Positions 18,404-28,687 of a DNA stretch of 51,970 nucleotides are shown here, piece after piece. Source of the stretch: Chrysophaeum taylorii (taxonomy: Eukaryota > Sar > Pelagophyceae > Pelagomonadales > Pelagomonadaceae). The translations under genes and the position numbers were made by a program. Each line of letters starts with the position of its first letter. Position 1 is the first letter of the stretch. The notes beneath the pieces are model-generated. The model did not search any database and was not told the origin of the DNA. It was given only the letters and a program-made list of their open reading frames with translations. The stretch covers positions 1 through 51,970 of the forward strand of contig JAQMWT010000530.1 of assembly GCA_029834535.1 (NCBI GenBank), given 5' to 3'.

Positions 18404-18661
18404 GGTCGGTATATTTGCTTAAGTTTTTTCATTTTGGCGCCCTCGAAAAACCCAAGTCAGGTCGGATTATTTGAAAATCCTCCAAATATCCCGCCCTGAT
18501 TATTTGGCCAATTTCATTATTTGGCCAACTTTATCCGGTAGAGAACGGGTCTTACTCACGGATTCCCCTGTAATCGCGCCCTTAAAAAAAAAGTCGACTA
18601 GGGTTTTTCGTAGGTTTCTAGCGAGGGCTATCACCAAGCCGCCGCGAAACAGCTGTGTGCC

Positions 18662-20396
18662 ATGAAGCTTGGAAGTCTCAAGGCGACCCCGTTCGACGAC
18701 CTTAGTGGGCGCGTGTTTTCGCAAGCCGACATCTTCGACGACGACGAATCCATCAGCGACGCCTTCGTGAGAGACGTAGGCCTCGACGAGGAGGAGAAAT
18801 CAGCGTTTTGGTCAGAGCTAAACAAAGAAAGGACGCGCCGCAAAATGTTTGAGCGCGCGCGTGCCAACCGAATCGAGCGTGAACTCGACGCCAAGTTCGG
18901 CATTTTCAAGGGCATCGCTCCCTGGGTTCAACTGGCGGCCAAAGTCAAACTCTACAGACCCTTACTCAACATGCAGTCTACAGTGAGTCTCTTGTTTTGG
19001 CGTGTGATGGCCTTGTCTCATGGCTTATCTCATGCCCTGTGATGAGTTTTGTTGTTTGTTGATGTCTAGCCATGCACGGCAGCGGGCTCATCGTGGGTAG
19101 CCGTATACTCACATAGCCGGGCTTAATAGCTTGGAATGGGCTAATCATGCCTTTCTGATGGGTCTTGATTATTCAGTGATGAATCATGATGGGTACTGAC
19201 GTCCAACCATGGCTGCCACGGCTCTCTTGTTGGCTAGCCCCATGCCTGGCATCAGCCAGTGCGGCTGGCTCACCAGTGCGGCTGGCTCACCATGGCGTGT
19301 ACATGGCTAGCTATGCTTGCTGTGCATTTTGTCGTGCCATAGTCATGCCCAGTCTCGTTCGTGCATGTGTGCTGTGCTGTTCCTGTGATGTCGATCAGTG
19401 TTCTCATGCCTCTGTGATGGCCCTAATGACCCTTTCTAGATCATCGTGCTCTTTCTCGCCTGGCGCGGCCGAATGGCTCCAGATAAAGTTTTCTTCCTCT
19501 TTTGTATTTTGTTCCAATTACATCCTTTCGTCGTTGTCCTTTTTCTTGCCGGGTTCTTTTGGCCCAAAAAGTACCCGAAAGAAGTCCACCTAGACGGCGG
19601 CCTAAGCGGCCTCTACGCGGGAGCCTTGCTTTGTCGCAAGTGCAAAGTAGTCGTCCATGACGCACCTCATCATCTCCCGGTTCGGCTCGGACAACTCCCG
19701 AAGTACGAAAGACTGCTACCCGTCAAAGCGACGTGGCTTCCAATAGGGACCCCCGAGGATCATTTCGCCTACAAGTTGTTCGCCTCGGAGCCTGTCACGG
19801 TGGTGCGACCAGGTCTCACCAGTTTGGACCCGTCGATCATCGCGCAAGCTAGAATAGTAGCATCCGATTATTTCCCGTACGTCGTCTCGCAACTCCCGGG
19901 CCGTGGAGAGTGCGGCCACACGTATCGCGCGGCGATGGTTCCTGTATCCGAGGCTAATTTAGACCCTGTGGACCGTGAGCTCGTCTCCGACGCTGACAAC
20001 TTTGCGGATTGGTGCTTCGATTTGTGCCACCAGCTTGACGGGTACCACTATTCGCCGGACCTCATTGCAAAACTTCGCGAGTTTATCCGAGACAACGGTG
20101 GGAGCGTCATGGAAGATGGTGAAACGACAACGGTCCAAACATTCGACTCGGACGTTCCCCCTTTGGAGGTTCGCTTTTGGGGTTCCCGGGACAAACTCAT
20201 CTTCACGGATAAGTGTTATGCCCTTGGCAATCGAAAGTTTGGCTACCTTACTAACCCCCATACCCTGCACGTGTCTACTGCCGAATCCTGCAACTCGGCC
20301 CAGGCCCTTATCCAAGGATGGAAAACAGCACACCTCAAAGCCGGCTTCACTAAACTCGACATGCTCTACAAGCACAGGGCCCTTTCCAATTACTAA
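18662..20396 (+). CDS. two-exon gene of unknown function (about 381 or 425 codons)
   Basis: Exon 1 is 18662-18982 and ends ACA before the donor GTGAGT. Two acceptors keep phase 0: TTTCTAG ending 19439 (exon 2 from 19440), or AAAAAG ending 19571 after a long pyrimidine tract (exon 2 from 19572). The second gives a shorter protein and removes an odd hydrophobic run (FFLFCILFQLHPFVVVLFL), so I prefer it. Stop TAA 20394-20396. Exon 1 encodes an acidic start and a charged helix rich in Arg/Glu. Exon 2 has CRKC followed by a His pair, WLPIGTPEDHF, LPGRGECGHTYRAAM and FADWCFDLCHQL; the Cys/His pairs could bind metal. I recognise no family. The intron holds a short tandem duplication (CAGTGCGGCTGGCTCAC twice, about 19258-19291). 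It lies between a Harbinger element and LINE-A and is the best candidate host gene here, though a transposon-derived gene is possible. Confidence 0.55.
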
Positions 20397-21114
20397 GATG
20401 TATACTATAATGGTTGTGCTTCTGAAGATAGGAGGCGGGACACAACAACTAGGAGTGCCTGGTTGAAATAGGTTTTTTTCAGGGTAGTTTTTTTCAGGGT
20501 TGTGCATTTGCTCAACCGTTAGCAGCATTGGCGGCGACGGCGGTCACGGCGGCCCTGCCTCTGAACCAGTCACATCTCTCTACCCCAAACACTCGTTCCG
20601 CCCTCTTCCCAACCTACGTGCACTGCGCTCATTTTGCCGCCCCCTCCGTATTACGCCTCTCTTGCGTCTCATCCCACCATGCGCTCCTCTGCGCACCTTT
20701 GCTGTCTCCTCCGTTCTCCGCCTCTCTTGCACCTCATCCTACCATGCGCTCTTTTTGTCGCTCTCACCACGCCTCTCACTGCGTGACCGCCTCTTCCGGC
20801 TTTCTCCCGTCTGCCTTGCTATTTTCCTTCTTGCGCCATCGCCTTCCTCTGCGGTTGTCTTTGGCCTTCTCTTCTTTTGTGTTTCTCTTCCTTTGTGCGA
20901 TCATCCATTATGGCTCTCTGAGCCTGGGAGTTGCTAGCCATGTGTGCGGCCGCCGTGATGCCGCCTTCGTTTCTTCTGGCTTTCTTGTTTACAGCTTTCA
21001 ATTGGCGCTGCGCAGCGCCCGTTTCGGCGCTGCCTGGGAATCGCGACGGATTTCTTTTTCTGATCCTTTCCTTCTTGCACTTTTCCGCGGCACGAACCTT
21101 GCTGGCCTCCACCC
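20397..21114. other. pyrimidine-rich spacer, possibly LINE-A 5' untranslated region
   Basis: No credible gene. The stretch 20600-20900 is C/T-rich and contains an imperfect 65-bp duplication (CGCCTCTCTTGC ... CTCATCC-ACCATGCGCTC at about 20654 and 20719). The overlapping ORFs (Ser/Leu/Phe-rich) are compositional. Because it leads straight into the endonuclease ORF it may include the LINE-A leader and promoter; that is inference. Confidence 0.4.
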
Positions 21115-23051
21115 ATGACCACCTACACCTTCCTGGGCAAAGCAATTCCCACTCGGCGACAGGGAGAGGCCACTGCGAGCGGCTATAGGGTGTGGCTCCA
21201 CAACGTAGATGCCCTTCCGACCGGAGCGCACTTCGAAGATGAGTTGATGGAATTTGTAAGCGCCGACGTCGATGTTATCCTGCTCGCTGATGTCCGGTGG
21301 ACTGATATCACGTGCCTGCGGATCCTAGAGATGCTACGCGCCCGTTGGAGTCATGAATTTTGGTGTAAGACTTGGACGAATACCGCCCATCAGGCGCCTC
21401 GCCACGGCATCTTCCTCGCGGTGCGGGCGCCATGGTCTCGCCGTGTTCTCGACGAGGCTACTGATCCGCGTCACTGGGCGCGGTATGGTGGCGTCGTGCT
21501 CAAGCGTGAGGGAGGCTCTTCGCTGGCCATCGTGGGTGTCTACGCGCCACCCCTGGGGAACAGCGCCGAACGCCAGTGGCAAGAGACACAACTCCGTGCC
21601 TTGAGTTCTGCATGTCGCACCTGGACGGTGTACGATGTCCTCCGCACCGACCTCGAGAAGACGACCGTGCACCTTGAAATTCTGGGTACGCCTGCTATAC
21701 TTGCGGGCAACTGGAACGTCACCTGGGACACTGGAGCTCGTGTTACTGACCTCGACGGCGACCCCAAGCGACACCACCTTGAGTGGATGCGCTGGTTCGG
21801 TGCGAGTACCGTTGACCCGTGGGTGAATTTGTATTACACCCGCGCTCACAAGCCAACCCCCACCCTCGGACGCCGCAATGCTTCCTATGATATGGACATT
21901 TTTGTGGGTCGCCGCAGCATTGTTGCGTCCACTCTCGTTCGTGCGAGTGTTCTAGCCGGACACTCAATTGGAGACCGACCGCCGTCCAACTCGGGACACT
22001 GGCCAATAGCCGTGGAGCTCAATCCGGAAAGTGTCCTTGGGGTCGATGAAGCTGCGCTCCGGACTCCTACCAAGGCACTTAATCCTACCGCCTTCGCCGT
22101 CCGAAATTCTGGGTACGCCTGCTATACTTGCGGGCGACTGGAACGTCACCTGGGACCCTGGAGCTCGTGTTACTGACCTCGACGGCGACCCCAAGCGACA
22201 CCACCTTGAGTGGATGCGCTGGTTCGGTGCGAGTACCGTTGACCCGTGGGTGAATTTGTATTACACCCGCGGTCACAAGCCAACCCCCACCCTCGGACGC
22301 CGCAATGCTAACTACGATATGGACTTTTTTCTGGCTCGCCGCAGCATTGTTGCGTCCACTCTCGTTCGTGCGAGTGTTCTAGCCGGACACTCAATTGGAG
22401 ACCGACCGCCGTCCAACTCGGGACACTGGCCAATAGCCGTGGAGCTCAATCCGGAAAGTGTTCTTGGGGTCGATGAAGCTGCGCTCCGGACTGCTACCAA
22501 GGCACTTAATCCTACCGCCTTCGCCGTCCGAAATTCTGGGTACGCCTGCTATACTTGCGGGCGACTGGAACGTCACCTGGGACCCTGGAGCTCGTGTTAC
22601 TGACCTCGACGGCGACCCCAAGCGACACCACCTTGAGTGGATGCGCTGGTTCGGTGCGAGTACCGTTGACCCGTGGGTGAATTTGTATTACACCCGCGGT
22701 CACAAGCCAACTCCCACCCTCGGACGCCGCAATGCTAACTACGATATGGACTTTTTTGTGGCTCGCCGCAGCATTGTTGCGTCCACTCTCGTTCGTGCGA
22801 GTGTTCTAGCCGGACACTCAATTGGAGACCGACCGCCGTCCAACTCGGGACACTGGCCAATAGCCGTGGAGCTCAATCTGGAAAGTGTCCTTGGGGTCGA
22901 TGAAGCTGCGCTCCGGACTCCTACCAAGGCACTTAATCCTACCGCCTTCGCCGTCCGGCTCAGTGACGACGTTTCTATGGATCTCTACAAGGATTTTGTA
23001 TCTCAGCGCTGGCTGGAAGCGAACCTCACGACGCGCCTCCGCACTCTCACC
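21115..23051 (+). pseudogene. LINE-A endonuclease domain (APE type), disrupted by tandem duplication
   Basis: It opens with MTTYTFLGKA and proceeds through VDVILLADVRW, HGIFLAVRAPW, VVLKREGGSSLAIVGVYAPP, LAGNWNVTWD (the GDxN metal/catalytic motif, here GNWN), NASYDMDIFV and SGHWPIAVEL (the SDHxP motif, here with Gly for Asp in all three repeats). Such enzymes nick one DNA strand to prime reverse transcription. The 427-bp duplication shifts the frame by one base per unit, giving the observed broken frames 21115-22176, 22031-22603 and 22458-23063. Only with one unit would the frame run on into LSDDVSMDLYKDF and the RT half. Confidence 0.8.
21677..22957 (+). repeat. three tandem copies of a 427-bp segment
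   Basis: AAATTCTGGGTACGCC recurs at 21677, 22104 and 22531, and the third unit ends at 22957. The units differ at only a handful of sites (for example GCTTCCTATGATATGG in the first versus GCTAACTACGATATGG in the other two). Period 427 is not a multiple of three. Units two and three resemble each other more than unit one. Confidence 0.95.
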
Positions 23052-23059
23052 GGCTCCAA

Positions 23060-23424
23060 TTAACTAACTAACTAACTGCAGACCTCTCCCGAGCATGGGA
23101 GCCAGGCCGGACCGACAGGTGCCAGTCCGGAATCACGGGCCTGTAGACGAGGAGCGCCGAAAGGTCGGTCGGCGGAGAGTGACCATCAAGCTTGTCGCCA
23201 TGCGACGAGGAGACCGCGATGTGACTGACAACCAACTCGTCGATAACCTTCCGTCTTCGCCCCCCGGCCATACCCCGTCCCACTGCGAACGTTCCGGCTG
23301 CCAACCGGCCCGCCCGGGAGGCGAATAGGTGCCAACCTACGCCGGGAGGGCGGATGCCCTCGCAAGGCTCAGGATTCATGAGGCACCGTCCTCCATCGCA
23401 ACCGCAGTCGGCGATCAGGGTAAG
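23060..23424 (-). mobile_element. SINE-like element, copy 3 (full length) inserted in LINE-A
   Basis: Reverse orientation; its (TTAG)n tail is at the left (TAACTAACTAACTAAC). It is flanked by GGCTCCAA at 23052-23059 and 23425-23432, an 8-bp target duplication. Removing the insert and one duplication restores the LINE frame (TGSN followed by DTAVLDVLYSD). Four extra bases lie between the right duplication and the conserved 5' start. Insertion postdates LINE-A. Confidence 0.9.
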
Positions 23425-23432
23425 GGCTCCAA

Positions 23433-24991
23433 CGACACTGCCGTTCTCGATGTCTTGTACTCGGATCTTGTGGGATGTATGACAGGCGCTGCTGCTGCTG
23501 TGGCGACTGAACGACGCCGGCGCTTTGCGTCCCACGTCAGCCTGCGAGCCCAAGATGCTACGACCGAGCTACGTCCTCGTCGACGTGCCCTACGTACCTT
23601 GCTGGTCGTGTCGGGTAAAGGGGGGCGTGGTCGTCGTGCTCGCGCGTTTGCGCGACTCGCACGCGAGGACGCCCTCACACTGAACTTCCTGGGCGTTGAC
23701 CTCTCAGAGGTGGGTGATCTCATGGATGCCTCATCGGTCCCTCTCAACGACGCGGATGTCGTCGCCCGTCAACGACGTGCGGACGCTCGTGCTCGGCTTG
23801 ATCAGCATCGCGCACATTGGCAACTTCAGCTCAATCACGTGGACCCCGAGTACCGCTCACGGCTCCACGCTGCCGAGCAGGAGCTTTTACTCGAGCGCGC
23901 CGAAAAGCGCGACGATGCCGATTGCGTTCGTGTTCGTGACCTGGTTCGTACCGTCTTGGCGCGAGGCCGAAAGGGCGACAAATACGCTTCGATTGTAACC
24001 CGTGACACCGACGAATTGCGGATCCACAGCGAACCAGCGGGTGTCGCACGCGTTTTGGTTCGCCGTTTCCACAGCTGGATGGGCGGAGCTTCACGGCGTT
24101 TCTGGTACCAGACCACAGCTCTAGATGACCCGGGCCCTCGTGGCCGACATCTACGCCGACAAATTGCGGCGTTTGGTACCAACATCGACCTTGCAGCTAC
24201 GGATATCCCGGCAAAGTTCGCCCATGTACTCGACCATTTGCGCCGCAAGCCAAATGCGGATGAATCGCACTACGCAAATGTCCTGGCTCCTCTCACACGA
24301 GAGGAGTGGGACCGTAACTGGTCTACGCGGCGTTCCGGCGAAACACCAGGCCTCTCTGGTGTCACGGTTGGCATGGTTAAAGGCCTTCATCCAGGGCAAC
24401 ACGACGACCTTTTGCGTCTACTCAATGCTGCTTGCGCGACGCGTCATATATTCCCGGAGCGGAAGGAGCGGGCTATTGCTCCAATCCCGAAGATCCCTGG
24501 CAATCTGAGCGTAGAGATGTCGCGTCCTATCACGCTGTTGGACACCATCATGAAGGCCTACTGGTCGGTGATCATCGGCCGCTTTGCACCTATCTGGGAA
24601 TATTGCAAATTTTTCGATGCCGGGCAATATGGTTCACGGGCTGGCAGTGACGTTCAGACGTCACTCGCCATCGCTGTGTCATTGTCTGAATTGGCCTATG
24701 CGGACCATGTGCCCTTGCTTGCAGTTGCCCAAAACATTTCGAAGGCCTACGATAGTGTTCCTGTTTGGTTAGGCAAGGAGATGGCCTTACGTCGCTTTGG
24801 ATTACCCGACTTTTTTATCGACTACTAACTACTACCTACAACAGGATATTGGTAATCGGGCACAGGTGGTCGCAGCGTACGGCACGTCAACATCCCTCTT
24901 GGGGGACGACGAGGGATCCTTCTCCTTTGCCCGCGATACTGCCCAAGGTGCGTCCGAATCACCTAGTATCTGGTTGGCATTTTATTCTTAG
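23433..24991 (+). pseudogene. LINE-A reverse transcriptase, 3'-truncated
   Basis: It continues the LINE-A frame after the SINE. A long Arg-rich linker is followed by the RT fingers: GLSGVTVGMVKGL, RHIFPERKERAIAPIPK, SRPITLLDTIMKAYWSVI, GQYGSRAGSDVQTSLA. Motif A reads AVAQNISKAYDSVP, where the essential first aspartate of DxxxAFD is Asn, predicting no catalysis. A small duplication (ACTACTAACTACTACC, about 24823-24838) shifts the frame, after which the motif B-like AQGASESPSIWLAFYS is readable to 24991. The YxDD motif, thumb and everything beyond are absent. Confidence 0.8.
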
Positions 24992-24997
24992 AGATAT

Positions 24998-25080
24998 AAA
25001 ATTGTCCTTTGGTTGAAAAGCAGGCTCTTCGGGTGATTAATGCGTGCGCGACACCGTCGTCGCCAGATCAATATATCAGT
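24998..25080 (-). repeat. dispersed repeat R1, copy b
   Basis: Inverted relative to copy a at 9123-9224 and slightly shorter. It abuts the broken end of LINE-A on one side and the (TGTC)n array on the other, so it may mark the rearrangement that removed the LINE-A 3' end. Confidence 0.6.
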
Positions 25081-25105
25081 ACATCTTAACTACTAATTGG
25101 CGTCC

Positions 25106-25756
<651 letters not shown>

Positions 25757-28571
25757 TTTAAATGGCGACTGCTAAGAGGGGGGTGTGTGTGGGGGGCAAA
25801 AAGGATGTGGGTGGGTTTGTGGGGTTGGAGGGATGAGCCTGACGGGCGGAGATAAGTACGCGGGACCTAGTCGGGGTCATCGCCGAGTCGTGGGGCAGGC
25901 GAAGAGAGGACGGGCCCCGCCCGTAGGTCGTACGCATGCTGCCGCCGGACGTATGTGCGACGAAGGGTGACGTCCTGCTGGGATCGGGCGGCCTGGGTGA
26001 GGTTCCCCGAGGCGGCGACATGGGCGAGGGCGGTGAGGGCACAGCGAGCCCGGCCTAATGCGTTGGCGATCCCCCACTCACGGTAGATGCGGCGAGTTTG
26101 GGCCGCCTTTGCCTCTGTGAAGTTGGCGCAGCCGCTTGTCACCCAGGTTCGCGCAGCGATGCGCTCTGCGCATGTTTGGGCGAGAGCGTGGCACGCCGCG
26201 CTGGCCTCACCGAAGGCACCAAAGACGAGGCCGGCGACGGTGCCGTAGCTACGTAGCCGCTGTTCGACAGGGCCCAAGAAGCCAGGCGGTGGTGCTGTAC
26301 CCGGCTGGGGGATGATGGCGTCGATGCCGCGGGCGTGAGCGAGGTATTCGGAGTGGACTTGCGCTGCGCGCCGATCGACAGGCGACGGGTGGGAGGGATG
26401 GAGGGCGTGGGCGGTGTATAACGAACCCCAAGCGAGGGTTTTGATGTCGTAGAGTTGCTCCTTGTTGTCGAGCGTGGTGAGGATGTCTGAGACGACTTGG
26501 CGTCGGGCGAGATTGCCTCGGTACCGGCCGTAGAGGCGCGTGCGAATGGTAGGGGCGACGACGTCAGCAAAGAAGCCGAAACCTCGGACAGGGCTGGGAT
26601 GCCGGCCTCTTTGACGCTGCAGAGGACGCACTCGAGCTGGCCGTCATGCCAGGTGGTCCGCGCTCCTCCGCGGTTGACAAGGTTGGCCTGCGTGAGAAGC
26701 ACCTTGCCGTGAGCGTCGAGAACGACGTCAGTGCCCAGAATGCGAGTGCCCACGAGGCCCGAACAAGCTGGAGAGGGGTAGCCAAAGTACTGGGCACACA
26801 TCTCAGCCCAGCAGCGGTTGGGGATTTGAAGGGCGGAGCTGGGCCACGAGCTGATGAACGTGGTCGAGAAGCGATCCCATGAGGACGCCGCTACTCGAAG
26901 TGCATCGGTGATGGGAAGGGTGGCCGCAAGGCGCTGGAGTGCAGTGGCCCGAGCTGTCTCGCGCTGGGAGGTTAGAGCACGCTGGAGTTGGGGTATGAGC
27001 ACGGGTGTCGAGATGGTGGGGTCGACGAGGACGCCCATGGAGACGAATTCGTGGGAGAGAGGACCGTCGACGAGATGAACGTTGGCGGGGTCGCCGGAAC
27101 CAGCGCCGCCGTGGGAAGCCAGCGTGGTACGGAGATCAACCCGAAGTCCGTCCCACGCAGTCTCGAGTGCTCGCCCCAGGCGGCAACCGGATGCGAGGAG
27201 GTGGTGCCAACGGTGCAGCTCGTTACCTGTGCGAAAAGAAGTGGCACCCAGGACCGAGGCGAGGCGGGGGAGGTAGCCAGGGACCTCCACGGCACCCGTA
27301 GGATCGCGAAGGTCGACGAGGTGTGGGAGGGCCTGGGCCGCCGTGCCAACAAAGGCGGCGGGGCTGAGGTCGGCGCAGGAGCGAATGCCGCCACCCCCAC
27401 TTCGAGCAGGAAGACGGAGGCGTTGGAGGACGATGCCGGTGGAGTCAAAAACCTGACGCGGCTCTGCGCCAAGCGCTGTGGCGACGAAGCTGAGGACGGC
27501 AACGTCGAAGCGGCGGAGCGCGCTCAAGGCATTGGCGGGGTAGCAGTGTTGCGCGAGGTAGTCCATGCGCGGGGCGATGCAGTAGCGGCCCAACGAGTAC
27601 ATACAGTGGAGGGAGACGTTCTGGAGCTTGGTGCGAATGGTGCTCATGGAGCTCACCTGAGCGTCAACCTCGCGTTGCAAGGTAGCTTCGACATAGGCAT
27701 CTCCGGCGTGTCCGGGGGAGCCGATGGGCACACCGTAGATTACGAGGCCGTCGGCGACAACGGGGATACCAGCAAGAGTACGCGTGCCGTCACGCGCAAC
27801 TAGGACGTGGTCGTGAACATTGGGGTGATCGAGAAGACCCATGCCAAGTGCCGGACAGAACGCCACGCACTTCTCGAGGCGGAGCTCCTCGCCGCTAGCT
27901 TGGATGTCGCGGGCGTACTGCAGGAGGGCGTCGACAACCTCACGAGGGGAACCAGAGATGACGCCGTCGTCCATGCCAAATCGTGCGTAGCCGGCACATG
28001 AACGTAAGCGGGTGTCAAGGGCCTGTGCGGCGTCATGCGTTGCCAGACAGTACGCCGGTGGATAGGTGGGGTCGCCTTGCTGGCCGCCTTATTGAGAGTC
28101 GAAGGGGGCGCGATCGAGGCCGGTGGGGCCATGGAGGGCCACCCAGGATGCCGGCCGTAATTGCTTGAACATAAAGTGGCCAAAGGCACGCAGCTTAGCG
28201 TTGGCGTGGTTTGCGAGTTTGTCCACGACGGTTTGCGAGTTTGTCCACGACGGTCCGGCGTTTGAGCTCGTTGAAGGCGTTGCGTTTGTCCAGCTTGATG
28301 ACGACCTGGTCGGGGTACTGCTCCGCGTGGGTGCGGACGCCAAAGACGAGGCGCGAGGGGCCACCCTTGACCCCGACGGCAATGTTGATCGGGTGCAGTG
28401 CCTCGGAGATCTCGGAGTGGAGGCTACGCACAAGGCACCGCCCAGTGGCACGGCGGCGGACGGTGCCAATGCCGATAGGTCGAACGTCAGGTGCTTGGTT
28501 AGCGTCAGCGGCGCGTCGTTTCACCAACGGAATGAGGGTTACCGTGGTGGTGATGAAGTCTTCTTCTTCTT
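25757..28571 (-). mobile_element. LINE-B, 2.8-kb copy with reverse transcriptase (5'-truncated)
   Basis: Minus-strand element whose 3' end (TTTAAATGGCGACT on the plus strand) abuts TGTCTGTC, like the short fragments. It contains a non-LTR-type RT and its C-terminal extension, then about 110 bp of 3' untranslated sequence. The 5' side stops at 28571 within the RT fingers, so upstream domains (and any endonuclease) are unknown. All fragments at 13901-15856, 25106-25756 and 28601-28646 match its last 40-200 bp. Confidence 0.85.
25869..28527 (-). pseudogene. LINE-B reverse transcriptase and C-terminal region
   Basis: Reading down the minus strand: RPIGIGTVRRRATGRCL, SRLVFGVRTHAEQ, then motif A VVIKLDKRNAFNELKRRTV with its aspartate. 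After a shift comes GGQQGDPTYPPAY (motif B), then RFGMDDGVISG (motif C; the residue before MDD is Gly, not Tyr/Phe) and QREVDAQ. The C-terminal region has CVLC in a zinc-like segment and SYGTVAGLVFGAFGEASAACHALAQ, a signature seen downstream of this RT type in algal and protist genomes. Damage: a 22-bp direct duplication (about 28212-28255) shifts the frame, a TAA precedes GGQQGD, and another shift lies near 26600. The RT class with KLDxRNAFNxxxR is distinct from LINE-A. Confidence 0.8.
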
Positions 28572-28600
28572 AACCACTAATCGACAGATGTTTGTCTGTC

Positions 28601-28646
28601 TTGAAATGTCGACTCCTAAGAGGGGGGTGTGCGTGGGGAGCATGAT
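28601..28646 (-). mobile_element. LINE-B 3' fragment, 46 bp
   Basis: Starts TTGAAATGTCGACTCC, sits between TTTGTCTGTC and a further TGTC run, and immediately precedes Helitron fragment D. It resembles the other short fragments, with a few substitutions. Confidence 0.7.
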
Positions 28647-28649
28647 GTT

Positions 28650-28683
<34 letters not shown>

Positions 28684-28687
28684 CCTG

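Larger units (their letters stand above)
16853..18551 (+). mobile_element. PIF/Harbinger DNA transposon with TIRs and TTA target duplication
   Basis: Terminal inverted repeats: GACCCGCTCTCTACCGGAT on the left (16853-16871) and its complement with one mismatch on the right, ending at 18551. TTA lies immediately outside both ends (16850-16852 and 18552-18554), the 3-bp TWA duplication typical of PIF/Harbinger. Inside are a degenerate DDE transposase on the plus strand and a second ORF on the minus strand, so the two genes converge. At 1.7 kb it is shorter than autonomous family members because the transposase is truncated. Confidence 0.9.
21115..24991 (+). mobile_element. LINE-A: APE-type non-LTR retrotransposon, 3'-truncated
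   Basis: An apurinic-endonuclease-like domain followed by a reverse transcriptase in the same orientation is the layout of APE-class LINEs. The copy is damaged in five ways: a 427-bp piece of the endonuclease is present three times; a SINE interrupts it at 23060-23424; motif A has lost its aspartate; a frameshift occurs near 24828; and it ends at 24991 before the YxDD motif. Loss of the 3' side is unusual for a LINE (they normally lose the 5' side), so the break was caused later, probably by the repeats that follow. Confidence 0.85.

Noticed and set aside
20528..21118. 196-codon ORF before LINE-A
   Set aside because: Pyrimidine-rich, with an internal 65-bp duplication and overlapping alternatives; no start context.
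26988..27803. 271-codon plus-strand ORF
   Set aside because: It is the antisense shadow of the LINE-B RT coding region.
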